Positions 50,471 through 61,846 of a stretch of 64,000 bases of DNA are shown in pieces. The DNA comes from Tetrahymena thermophila SB210 (Eukaryota; Ciliophora; Oligohymenophorea; Hymenostomatida; Tetrahymenidae), in NCBI RefSeq assembly GCF_000189635.1, contig NW_002476326.1, positions 496,001 to 560,000 on the forward strand. The letters are read 5' to 3'. The translations under genes and the position numbers were made by a program. How positions within the stretch are numbered: position 1 is the first letter of the stretch; every line of letters starts with the position of its first letter. A model generated the notes under the pieces. The model worked only from the letters and a program-made list of their open reading frames with translations. It did no database searches and had not been told where the DNA came from.

Positions 50471-51520
50471 TCATTTTATGTTTAATCTATCAAATAAATC
50501 TTCAAGCTCTTTTTCATAGTCATTAATATTGTTTGAATCTTAGTAAGAAAAGGCTTCTAAATTTTCTTATCTTTGATTTGAATATTGATCACTGTTAGCA
50601 TCTTTTGAATATGCATTCATAAATTCATTTTTATCTTACTGATACAAATTTTAAATTTCGTCTATATAGTCTTTTTCCTTATTTTCTATTTCTTTATTTT
50701 CTTAGTCCATTATTGTGTCTATTTTTTCATTCTATAATGACTCCCTTTCTTCATCAGAAAAGTATTCTTCCTTTACACAGAATTAGTCAAAAGCTGCATT
50801 TTAGTCTATTTTATTATTATTTTATTCTATTCCTGTCATATTACTGCCCTCTTAATACTCTGTATTATTCTCTTCTTTGTCATTATCTAGCCTAGAATTA
50901 TTTTTAGGAGACGACTATTGGCTAGATGAAGTGCTAGATAGGACAATAATTTAAACTTTACGATGCTTTTCTCCTACTATTTCTTCATACAATTTTCTAT
51001 TTTTTTCAGCTTAGGCCTATCTCTTTTCCTCTTCTTCTCTTTGTTATTATTTTATTTTTTCAAAAAACTATTTTTCCATTTAATAAATATCGTCTTCATC
51101 ATTAGAATCTTAACTTTATTCGTCTTGAATTCTATCTTGATTATGATCTTCATGTTTAAAATAATCAGCATTAAATACATCGTCAATCCATTTCAATTTT
51201 TCTTCGTAAGTTAACTCTTATTTATACGATTAATTTACTGAATTAATTTGTCCAGCTTCTTCTCTTACTTATTCTATTTCAATATCAATTTTATTATCTT
51301 CTTGATTTTATTCTTCATATTTTTCATCATATTCTTATAATTTTTTCAAAAAATTTGGATCATTAATAGTCAAAGAGTCTTCATCTTAATCATATTAAGG
51401 GTCATAATTACCATCTACTTCAGTTGTTTTTTCATTGAGTTTATTTTACTCAATTATTTTATTTACAAATTCTAATATTTCTTCAGGAAACTCTAAGTTA
51501 TTTAAATTCTACTGATCCAT
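50471..51520 (-). CDS. Acidic coiled-coil protein, 349 residues, unknown
   Basis: Single minus-strand exon from ATG 51520 (MDQQNLNNLEFPEE) to TGA 50471, with many TAA/TAG Gln codons. Asp/Glu/Gln/Asn dominate throughout. A Lys/Glu/Arg-rich heptad-like stretch (FFEKIKQQQREEEEKRQAQ, about residues 160-190) predicts a coiled coil, and a Ser-rich linker follows (LSSTSSSQQSSP). A C-terminal acidic amphipathic helix (YEKELEDLFDRL) ends the protein. No catalytic motif or membrane segment is visible. Such proteins are often scaffolds, but the role here is unknown. The first 340 bp upstream in the same transcription direction hold no other gene. Confidence 0.88.
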
Positions 51521-52140
51521 TTAAATTAAGAATAAAAGTCTTTTGTTGCTTGAGGCAACGATAGAATAAATTTTGTTTATATTTGCAGTCTTTCAAATAA
51601 GAATATAGGCCAAAATATTTCGCTCAAAAATATTTTAAATTCAGAATAAATTTAGTGTATTTATCCTCTATTAATATAAATTTAGAGTGAGATATGCCTC
51701 AATTTTTCAACAGAATTAAATAAAAGAGTAATTGTCATCAAAAAATAAATAAGAAAAAATTATTTAGTAAAAACATGAAAAATATAAATAAATACTACTA
51801 ATTTTTTGTAGGAAATACATAAAAAATTTTCAATAAAAAAATTATTTTTTTTTAATACAGATTTTATACATAAATATTTGTTTCTATTTATGTTAGTTGG
51901 AATAAAAGCATACAACTTTTATAGCAAATCCAATAACATCTTAAATATAATAAATTCCAGCTAAAGTTTTATTTATTGTGCTTACGCTTATTTATTATAG
52001 AATATTGTTAACATTATAATATTAAATACAATCTAAATCAGATAAAAGCTCTTCTTTTTAGATTTTGTAATAATTTTTATAATAGTTAGTATACTATTTG
52101 GTGGTTATTATAAATATCTATTAAATTAAATGGTTGTGAA
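51521..52140. other. Intergenic, AT-rich
   Basis: Contains the promoter side of the acidic protein gene. No gene or clear repeat. Confidence 0.45.
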
Positions 52141-52650
52141 TCAAAATTTCTTTAAATATTCCTAAAAATCATTTTTATTATTTTGGAATTCTATGTCATA
52201 TTATTTCGTTATATTTTAGAATTTAACTGTGTACATATTTTCTAGATTAGATATTTTTAAAATATATAAATAATATTCAGATTTTTATTATACTTCAACT
52301 TCTATTAATTCGTCTGTTTCCTCATCATAATCAAAATCTACTACAGTTTTACTTTATGTGATTTTATATTTATAGTCATCTAGCTACTCTGGGCAAAAGT
52401 TTTTATCTATGTCAGCTTTTTATTATATCAAATATGAAATGTTATATGGTGTTAGATCTGTCATAAGATCGTTTATATATAAATGCTAAGAAGGGATTTA
52501 AATTATTTATTATTTTGACGGCTTAATATTATCCCCACCATAATCATGCTTTTTTTAATGAATTTATATCTAAAACATATTATTAGGTCTTTAACTTGAA
52601 CTCTTTTACAAGAGATCTTTTGCTTTATCCTCAAAGGTTTCCAAAGTCAT
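52141..52650 (-). CDS. Unknown acidic protein, 169 residues
   Basis: Single minus-strand exon from ATG 52650 (MTLETFEDKAKDLLQK) to TGA 52141. The N-terminal third is Gln/Ser/Lys-rich. The middle has LYINDLMTDLTPYNI and a strand-like YKYKITQSKTVVDFDYD leading to an acidic run (EETDELIEVEV). The end is a predicted amphipathic helix (NDFQEYLKKF). No signal peptide, Cys cluster or transmembrane segment. No family recognised. Higher G+C than the flanks and an uninterrupted 170-codon frame support real coding. Confidence 0.82.
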
Positions 52651-53348
52651 TTTGATTGGGTTATTAATTAGATCTTACTTTAGTTTTTTATCAATTAACA
52701 ATTTAGAAATTAATTAAATTATTATATTATTTTTCAATATCAGCCTGTAATTAATTAATTAATTAATTAAAATTTGAACAATGGTTTAAAAAAGAAAACA
52801 TTTTTCAAAGACTTTTAATTTTGATATAAAATTAAATAAAATTTTATTTTCTCCTAAAAATTTACTTCTTTGAAAATAAATTTAAGAAGTAAATTTATAA
52901 ATAGGTTGTTTAACTGATTTTGGCTCTAAAAATTTTCAAATTATTAAAATGCTTATTTTTGATTGTATATTATCGTAACTTCTAAATATTATCTCATATT
53001 CTTGATTAATCATATTATATACATACATATTTACTTTCTCTTATAGTTATTTTTAATTTTTTGAATAATTAAAATAATAAAAATTCTGTTTTCTATCAAA
53101 AATAAGAGAATATATAATAATTATTTGTTCTTATTTTCTAATAAATTCTTTTTTAACTTAATTATGAGAAAAAAGGTTCGAAAAAATATTTTTGGAATAT
53201 ACTTTTATTTTATTACATTATTTATTAAAATGATGAACTTCAATTAACAAAGAGGAAAATATTAAAAGAATTACTTAGAAAATATTTTTATACTCAAAAT
53301 ATACCTGTATCTAGACAATAAATAAGATACAACTAAATATAAATTTTT
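52651..53348. other. Intergenic, AT-rich
   Basis: Includes a TTAATTAA run at about 52749-52771. No gene seen. Confidence 0.45.
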
Positions 53349-54218
53349 TCAATGATCTGATGAGGTTATTATTTTTTTATAGGCTCTAACGTAATCTATT
53401 TTCATATATTTAGGATATTCTGCTTGGTTAGGAGTTGCGAAGCCATCTATAGCGTCATTTATAATTAGATATTAAGGGAATTAAGGAAGATCAATTGGCT
53501 CATGAACACTTGTATTGTTGTAAAAAACTCCTTGTTAATTGATCCTATATTGAATGTCATTAACATACCATGTAATTTGGTTATCATCCCAAATAATTGA
53601 AAAGTTAATATATTCATCTAAATTCAATTAAAAATCAGGGAATATAGTGCCGCAACCTCCACAATAATCTTCTCCAGGTTATCCCCAATGGTAAGTTCCA
53701 TATAAATGAGGTAGATTATCTCCATACCAGTTTGTGCTCATCTCCATGATATCTATCTCTCCTCCAGATGGCCAAGGAGCTAATTCCCCTTTTGTCCAAA
53801 AAGCAGGCCATATTTAATCTCCTTTAGATGTTTTAGGCAATAAAATTCTTGCCTCTATTTTAGATCCAGAAGTAAAGTTGAATTTTTTAGAGCTATCAAG
53901 CCAGGCTGAAGTGTAGTTATAAGTACGATTAAATGGGGCATAAAATGTGGGCTAAAATACAGTTTTGATAACCAGATTACCATTTTCTGTATATGCGTTT
54001 TCGGGAAAATAAATTTATTACTCTTTTTGAGTATGAGTAAAATTATTAGCAATGTTCCATTTAGATTGATCTATTTGGTCTCCATCAAACTCATCTTAAA
54101 ATATTAGCTCCCATTACTCGTCTGTAACATTTTTCAAATTTTTGATTTTATGGTGTTAAAATTAAGATGCTAGAATAGTTCCAGCCAAAATAACTGACAT
54201 TATTAAAGCTTTTATCAT
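53349..54218 (-). CDS. Secreted glycoside hydrolase family 16 (beta-glucanase-like)
   Basis: Single minus-strand exon of 289 residues. The N-terminus MIKALIMSVILAGTILAS is a signal peptide. The GH16 fold is clear: WELIFQDEFDG near the start, WNIANN, IEARILLP, then WPAFWTKGELAPWPSGGEIDIMEM. The catalytic motif ExDxxE is present as EIDIME (about residues 153-158), supplying nucleophile and acid/base. Later strands (HLYGTYHWG, FSIIWDDNQITWYVND) match the substrate cleft. The family retains stereochemistry and cleaves beta-1,3 or mixed beta-1,3/1,4-glucans, so a lysosomal, food-vacuole or secreted digestive role is likely; exact specificity cannot be read. The length is that of a single catalytic domain without a carbohydrate-binding module. 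The C-terminus (KIITSSDH) shows no membrane anchor. Confidence 0.95.
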
Positions 54219-55167
54219 TTTATATATATAGTTTTCTTACTTCTTTAGATTATTTATTTTATAAATAAATATTATTTGCTTAGAATATTTTTTTACTTTA
54301 AGTATTTTTTCAAAACTTTTACAAATTTTTCTCTGAAAAATATGTTGAGTGTAAGATTTTCATAGTATCTTCACCTTTATAATTGATTACATTTACTACA
54401 TAAATTATATACCTTGCTTACACACTATTTAAGTAATATTATAAAAGCTGATCTTAATATATCTCTTTGAATCTATCTACTTTTGTTTACACTAAGCACT
54501 TTTTTATTTTGTAATTTAAATAACTCTAATTTATTAATATTAGAAATGATAAATATTTATCAAACTAAAGAATTGAAAAATGCAACAAACTTTATAAATG
54601 CAAATCTTCTTATTTTTATATTTAGGCTTTTTTAATTTCTCATTTAATTGTTTCTAATTTTTACAAATATCAAATATTTTTAATAAATAAACCCTTCAGC
54701 CCCACTGTAAGAAATTTTTAAATTTGAAAGGTTTTAATGACCATTTGTAGGAATTAAAGAGAGGGATCAAAAGGGTTAAGAAACAAATTGTGTTGCTACT
54801 AATCTACTTGTGTTTGTTTATTACACTTAGCTATTTTAAATTTTTAATTGAAATTGATTTATGAAAGAATGAAATATGAATTTGAGAAATATTAAATCTT
54901 TTATACTACAGAAATCAAAGATAAGATAAATATTATTTATTGCTTATATAGTATTAAATGTTTTTAAAATATTATTTTTGCAATTAAATAGTACAAAAAG
55001 TAAAGTTTAAGCAAGCGATGAGAAAGTGATAAATAAGATTATAGTATTTTTTATTATTTTATTTATTTTAGAAAAATAGTAATTTAAACTTTGCAACATT
55101 CTATTATTAATAGGTAAATATGAATTTCTCTTTTTTTAAAAAAATCTTGATTGAAGAAATATAAAAT
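54219..55167. other. Intergenic, AT-rich
   Basis: No gene recognised. A slightly G/C-richer patch at about 54690-54830 carries no consistent frame. Confidence 0.45.
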
Positions 55168-58059
55168 TCAATCAGATTTTTCGATAAGTGTAGATGTGTT
55201 GAAGTGTGGGACTTTAATTTTTTCTGAAGCTTCGTACAGAGAATTATTTACTTGAGTGTCATTATCAATTGATTGTAGATTTTCTTCTGAAAAGGGATGA
55301 ACATCTTAATTGATTAACATTTTTTTTTAATAACTAACTATTTCAGATTTAGGATAGTGTTTAAAACGAAGTTCTTCAAGGATTAATGGGGATTAACAAT
55401 TCTTTTCTAAAGAGTTTTCAAAGTCTATTTGAGTGATAAGTTTAACTTATTTTTGATTGAATGAAGGTAGGGTGTTGATAACATCACTTTCTTCAAGTAA
55501 AGAATCATCATTTAAACTAGCCTTCGATTAAAACTGTAATATTTTTGAAGGATATGTATTACCATTTTCATTATTAGATTTATTTTCATCATCGTTTAAA
55601 AAATATTCTTAATTCTATTCATTCTTTTATTTAAATGATATTTGTTGATTTGTCTAAATTTGCATGTTTTAAGCTAATTCTTTTTTTCTAAAATTGTATA
55701 CATTTTGTGAGTTTTATCCATTATTATTATGCTAATTACTATTATTTGATTAAGAAATTATTGAATTTTGACTTTTGTTGTTTGTGTATTCTTTGTTCCT
55801 TGTTCCATTTTGTTATTTTTGCTCATCTTATCTCATAAGCTAACTATTTTTCTAATTTTATTACAAATTAGCTTAATCTAGAAGAGAAATAGAAGGAGGA
55901 TAGCAATTAGTTGAGAGAGCTGACTGATTTTCTCCTTTCTCGTCTGTTAGTAATGCTTACTTAAATTTTTTTATTTTATTTGGAGATATATTTTTTAAAT
56001 CAGACTTTATTATCGGAGAGCTAATACTATGTAAATGTCTAAAACGCACAAACAAAGCTTTACAAGTGCAGATAGCTTTGATTTTTTTTAATGTAAATTT
56101 AATTTTGTTTGAGAGCTATAAATTGTTTGAATTCTATGTACTAAGGGAAGCTAAACTAGACATCAATTGTGGTGACTATTTTTATGAATTTGAAAGCTAA
56201 AATTAGCTAGCTTATTACCTACGCTAACTTTATTTTATTTCTGTTTGTAAGTCCGTTTCATTCTAATTTACCCAAAAATTCTTTTAGATATCCTCAAGTG
56301 TTAGTCGCTTCTCAAAATCCTTTTCAAGCATTCCTTGAATTAGGTTTTAAAGTCCTGGTGATATTTTTGGTTTACTTGGAAAAACAAGATTCCCCTTTTC
56401 TATAAGGTGAAATAGTTGTTATAAGTTATTGTGATAAAAAGGCAACCTCTTATAAACTAAAGCGTATAGGGTTACACCTAATGCCCAAACATCAGCTTAT
56501 TTAAGCCTACAAATTCTTTCTATCCGATAAGCTATTTTTTATGCTTGCTCCTTTCCATTTTTACTTTTTCTCAGAGGATTAAATGTTCCAGGGAGAAAAG
56601 AATAATTAGAGTTATTTTGAGTCTTAACCTCTTTTGCAAAAAACTCAGGAGGTTAGAAATGATATGTACCATCTTAATTTTATAAATTCTCTTCTTCATC
56701 TCCTACAATAGTAGAAATACCAAAATCACTGAGTTTCACCATTCCACACTTAGATATCAGTATGTTTTAAGGTTTAATATCCCTATGAATTATATTATTT
56801 GAGTGAAGATAAGACAAACCTTTTACGCATTACCTAAATATCATTCTAATTTATTCTTCATCTACAGAATCTTCTTCATCAATATTACTCTTAATATCTA
56901 AGCATGCCTTTTGATATTAAGAAATGCTTTGTTGCTAAGGAATACTAATGAGCGAGGGGCTTTGTAAATATGTTTGATGGTTTGATTATTAAGAATTTAG
57001 TAATGAAAACTCAGACCTAGGAGATGTTAAATTAGTAGCAAACAGGTAATTATTACGTGTAAATATATTCATTTTAGAATCCCAGTCCATGAGTTATCCT
57101 TAGGATGCATATTCCATCACTAAATATATCTTATCATTCTATCTGTTTTGAATAATTTCATAAAGTTTAATTGCATTAGGATGCCAGATTAACTTCATAA
57201 TCGAAATTTCTCTCATTAAATTCTAGAATGCATTCTTTATTACTTGTTTACCCTCGCTGTTAATTACTGTGTAAGTCTTTTTCAACAATTATGATCTATA
57301 AAATATTTTAATGGCGTACTGCTTTTGAGTCGTTGAAGAAATAGCTAATTTAACTTTTGCAAAAGTGCCTTGTCCCAACTTTTTGATAAATCTGTATTCA
57401 TTTATTGTTTTTTTACCAATAGTGTCTCGTCCTTCTTTTATCTCACTCGTTTCCTTAACTTAAAATCTTTATCTTTGCTAGTTATATATGCACTCTATAA
57501 ACTAGCTATCCATTTAATTATATTACTGGTCATACATATTATCTTATAATGGTAAAATATTTTCTGAAAATTTTCTTTGCTTTCTATCTGCACTGCCTCC
57601 TAACAAGTCTGCTACAGGCGCTCTCAATTAATTCTACTAGCTGACTAATTATGGGCTTATTTTATTGTTTTGAAATGATGTATAATGTTTATTTTAAGAG
57701 CTATTAGTAACACCAATACTATAATTTCTAATTTTATTACTTTATTCTATTTAACCATAATTTATTTGCTAAATACCAGGTTTTATGTTTGAATGATGCT
57801 CATCTTACAAGCTATTAAAAATAATCTTTTAATTTCCTAACCCTTATAAATTTCTTATATTCTTGTTGCCAAAACCTTGACCTTAAAATTATTTATCATC
57901 ATACTCAACGACATAATCATTATTTTAATCAAAAGATTCTTCTGACTCTTCAGAATTCGAATTCGCTGGCTCATTAATAACATCATTTAAAATCTTTTTT
58001 TTCTTAACATTTGAAGTGCCATATTATGAAGATTCTGCACTCATTTCATTTAAATGCAT
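55168..58059 (-). CDS. Ser/Thr protein kinase, CaMKK/LKB1-like, with long disordered tails
   Basis: A single uninterrupted minus-strand exon of 963 residues. ATG 58059 is the first in-frame start, with a second at 58044. The kinase domain (about 220-600) shows LGQGTFAKVKLA, YAIKIF (ATP-anchoring Lys), HPNAIKLYEI, LVMEYAS, HRDIKPQNIL, SDFGIS, GTYHFQPPE in place of APE, and ADVWALGVTLYAL, so all catalytic residues are present. The activation segment and subdomain IX resemble the CaMKK/LKB1/SNF1-activating group, though orthology is not proven. An insert of about 70 residues separates the hinge (QLMDWDSKMN) from the catalytic-loop helix, and the activation loop to helix F region is also expanded. 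The N-terminal 220 residues and C-terminal 330 are Gln/Asn/Ser-rich and probably disordered. Confidence 0.93.
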
Positions 58060-58947
58060 AAGATTCGTTAATCTTTGTTAAACCTTTAAAACTAATGTAT
58101 ATTTTTATAAATATATTTATTTATTTATATGTTTGTTTATCTATCTATCTAGAAGCTTTTGACCTTAAAAAATTACTATCTTTTGTTATTGTAAATTATT
58201 AATTTTTTGATAAGTTTTTTGATTGATTTTTAGAATTTATATTATTTAAAGAAGATCATAACAATAAATATAAAGAAAAATACACTCATTTAATTATATA
58301 ATTATAACAACTCATTGAAGAGAATAGTTAGCGATCAATCTTTACTTGATTTAATAAATATTTTTTCAAAAATTCATTCTTTTAAATTTAATTTAAAGGA
58401 TATTAAGTCACAATTATTCATTCCTTTTCATTATGTTATTTATAAAAAATCTATCATCTTTATCTATCTTCTCAATTTTATGCTAAAGTAAGTGTTAAAA
58501 ATTTATCTTAAAAAAAGATTGTTTAAAAAATAGCTTTCAAAAATATTGTTTGAATTTCAAAGTAATTATTTATAATTATTAATCTCACTTTATTTTCTTT
58601 AAATTTAATAAAAATTATTTTACTTAATTTCTTTGTAAAAAATTCATAAAGTTGGACTAAAAATTTAAAAACATTATTCAAACAAACAAACAAACAATAA
58701 ATAAATTATATAGAATTTGTTGTTTTATAAATACGGCATGTTATTTATTATATTATTCACTTAAAATGTAGATAAAGATTTTTATATAATTATTATACAA
58801 GAAATTAAATAAAAATGAATTTGTACTGACTGTTCAAGAAATTACTTTAAGTGAATTTCATTAGCTGTAGAGTAATACATGTTAAAAAAGCCAGTATAAA
58901 ATTGAATATTTGATACTTAATAAACTAATTTAAATTTTATCTAACAA
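58060..58947. other. Intergenic between divergent genes
   Basis: About 890 bp that should contain the promoters of the kinase and AAA genes. It has a CAAA run at about 58679-58696 and no gene. Confidence 0.45.
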
Positions 58948-60657
58948 ATGGATGTAAAAAGAAATAAATAATTTGATAATGAAGATATTTCAAGCATTTA
59001 AGATTATGAATTGAATTCAACATTTACAGTCATTGATAATAAATCCATGATATTTATTTCTGATTAACCATATTTCAGAGCTAAGGATCAATCTGAGGTG
59101 AGTGAAGAAGCTGACTTTGCTTCTGGCTTCCTCACAAATCAAAACAGTTCTTACTAGGATTCAGTCCAATCGTCATTTATAAGCAAATTAAGCAATCCAA
59201 ACAGATAAATAAAACAAATAGTGCCAAAGATACCTCTTCAATAAAATTAAAAAAACTATTAGCAGACAATTTATGAAGCTGATGAAGTCATTTCATTAAA
59301 TACTCAAACAACAATATCTAGTCTAAAGTGAGTTATATAATTCTAATTTTAGATATTTAATTATGCCAAATATATTTTTAGCGATGAGTAAAAAGATGAG
59401 ATGTTCTTAGAGGGTTTCAAATTAAAATGGGATGATTTAATAGGAGTTGACGAATAAAAGAAAGTTATATACTAAATGATTATGATGCCACTTAGACTTC
59501 CTAATTTTTTTAAAAAAATATCTCCCACAAATACTTTGTTGATTTATGGAGTAAATTAATTTATGTTTATTTTTATTGCTAAATAATGTTTATATATATA
59601 CTAGCCTTAAAATTGTGGCAAGGCTTCAATAGTGAAATGCTTAGCTAACTAATTCAAAGAAATCAAAGTGACATATGTAAAAGCAAGTTTAATGCTTAAC
59701 AAAAGAAATGGCGAGGAATTTATGTAAACATAATTAATATATTTATTTATTTGCCAACTAAAAATAAATAATTTTTTTAATAAATAAAGTTTAACCAACA
59801 AAATTAAAAAATGACATTTAAATACATAAAATTTGTTACTTTTAATATTCTTTAACATATTTTGTTTTCTTTTAATATTTTAAAATAGAGATCCTAAAAA
59901 AGTATTTAGAGAAGTAAAAAAATACAAGAAAGTGCTTATTTATATAGAAGACATTGATGATATTTTTGGATTTAAACATTAAGTTCCTGATTAAGAATAG
60001 GATCAGATTATATAATCATAACAGTGTTCATAATATATTTTATCTTCGTTACAAGAAATTCAAAAGTAAAAGGGAGTGTTTATATTTGCTTCTTCTAGAT
60101 GCCCATGGAAATTAAGCTAAAAGTTATAAATGTTTTTTTAAAAATTCATAAAAATTAAATGGCCAAATAAAGAATAAAAGTTTTATTTAATTAAGAAATA
60201 ATTAAAACTTTTGAATATTACTTCTTTGTAAGATAGCCAAATCAAAAATATTTCATCTAGAGCTAAAAGGTTATTTTTATTTATTTTAAGCAATTTTAAA
60301 ACGAGATTGTTTATACATATAGATACTCTTGCTTAGAAATTATTAGAATGGTAGAATATCTGCATCAATAAGCTACTGAGAGAGCAAAATATAATATAAA
60401 AATAATTTAAGACAACAAAGAAAAAGGATATTCGCTTTTTAACTCAGAATAACCTTAGGAGGTTCAAAATATTACAAATTTATTTTTACATTTATTAATT
60501 TTATCTTAAAAAATAGGATGATTTTCTAGAATATATTTAAAAAAATAAAAGCGAGCTTGTAGAATATGATAAATAGAGCTTTGATAGCTATGAAGAAACT
60601 GTTAAAGAAAAGTATAAAACAGAATTTCAAAAAAGAGAGGAAATGTTAAGAATTTGA
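58948..60657 (+). CDS. Divergent AAA protein (VPS4/katanin-like), probably inactive
   Basis: Four exons, 58948-59327, 59382-59550, 59605-59723 and 59889-60657, give 478 residues with consistent phases (54-nt introns for the first two; the first donor is GTGAGT). The first 127 residues are Ser/Gln-rich. The AAA region begins KLKWDDLIGVDEQKK. Walker A is GPQNCGKA (the Ser/Thr after GK is Ala); the Walker B region is VLIYIEDIDD, Glu-Asp instead of Asp-Glu. The sensor-1 area FIFASSRCPWKL matches the ATNxPWxLD motif of the VPS4/katanin/spastin clade. The following segment, usually FRRRFEKRI, reads LQMFFQKFI, so both arginine fingers are absent. The family remodels proteins as hexamers; this one probably binds partners without hydrolysis, or works only in a mixed ring. 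The C-terminus is Lys/Glu-rich. Confidence 0.87.
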
Positions 60658-61846
60658 AATATCACTTGAATAAAAATCTTAAATTCTAATTTTAGAACTT
60701 ATTTTATTTAAATATTTTTTTTGTAAATAAATTTACCTATTTAATTGAATTAACTTTTAAAGTTACTTCAAGAAATAAAGAGAAAAATTTAAAGTTAAAT
60801 ATTTGTTTGCTCCTATAAGAATAAAAAGGAAATTCATGGGATTTTTGTAAATTATTTAAAAAAATGTAGTCCTTTCTTGCTTTTTAAATTAAAAATTGTT
60901 AATTTTTTGATTTAGACGTATTTATTAAATCATATTTTATCAAAAATGACGTTTGTTTTGTAATATTTAAATTTTTTGATTAATTTTTATCTATAAAGTT
61001 AAAGCGAGTTATGAGTTGCTTTCTAAAAATAATAAATAAATAAATAAATAAATAAATACATTACTTTTCTTCTTTAATCATTCTTAATATTAACATCGAA
61101 TTTTTAAATTTGTCATTTTTGTTGTTCTAGAAACTCTATTCATGTTATATATATTTGCTCAATAAATAAAAATTAATTACTGTTGTATTTAAATATTGAA
61201 TGACCAACTTTTAATCGTTAAAATTAATTATATGTAGCATTTTATTTATTCACTTTTCCATTTTATTATACTTTATAACTAACGACTTCCAATAATAAAC
61301 ATAAAATTTCAAAAGCGAAAAATCATCTTAAGTTTATTTGATTTGTTGTTCTTTTTTAAGAATACAATAGAATCTAACATCAATTATAGTAAATAAAAAA
61401 TCATCATATTTTAAAAAATATCCTTAAATATCATCATATAAATAATTTATAAATTATTATATAGATCTATCAATCAACATGATTTGTAAGCAAAATAAAA
61501 AAAATAATCCCCAGAATAAAGGATAAAATGATTTCTTTATTTTAGAAATGTAAAATACACTGTAAGTATTAGTTTAAATTAAATTGCTAACATGAAATAC
61601 TTCTACTCATTTTAACGTGTATTACTCAAATCAATACAAATTTTAAGAAAATATTAACAGTCTTCTTTCTGCTTATGATTCCAGAAGAAATTAATTTGGA
61701 TTTTATGCATCTGCTTTTTATTTACTAAATTCAATCAAAGAATACTGACTTATTTCTTAAAAATAATTAAATAATAATAAAAAAAGTAAAATATTGACAA
61801 AAACTTGGAATTAGCTAATCATAACAAACAACTAAAATTAACTGCA
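60658..61846. other. Intergenic with AAAT microsatellite
   Basis: About 1.2 kb with an AAAT tetranucleotide run at about 61030-61058. No gene seen. It should contain the promoter of the transporter gene. Confidence 0.5.

Noticed and set aside
50713..51214. Two hydrophobic plus-strand ORFs
   Set aside because: Antisense to the acidic coiled-coil gene; hydrophobic runs are the complement of Glu/Lys/Gln codons.
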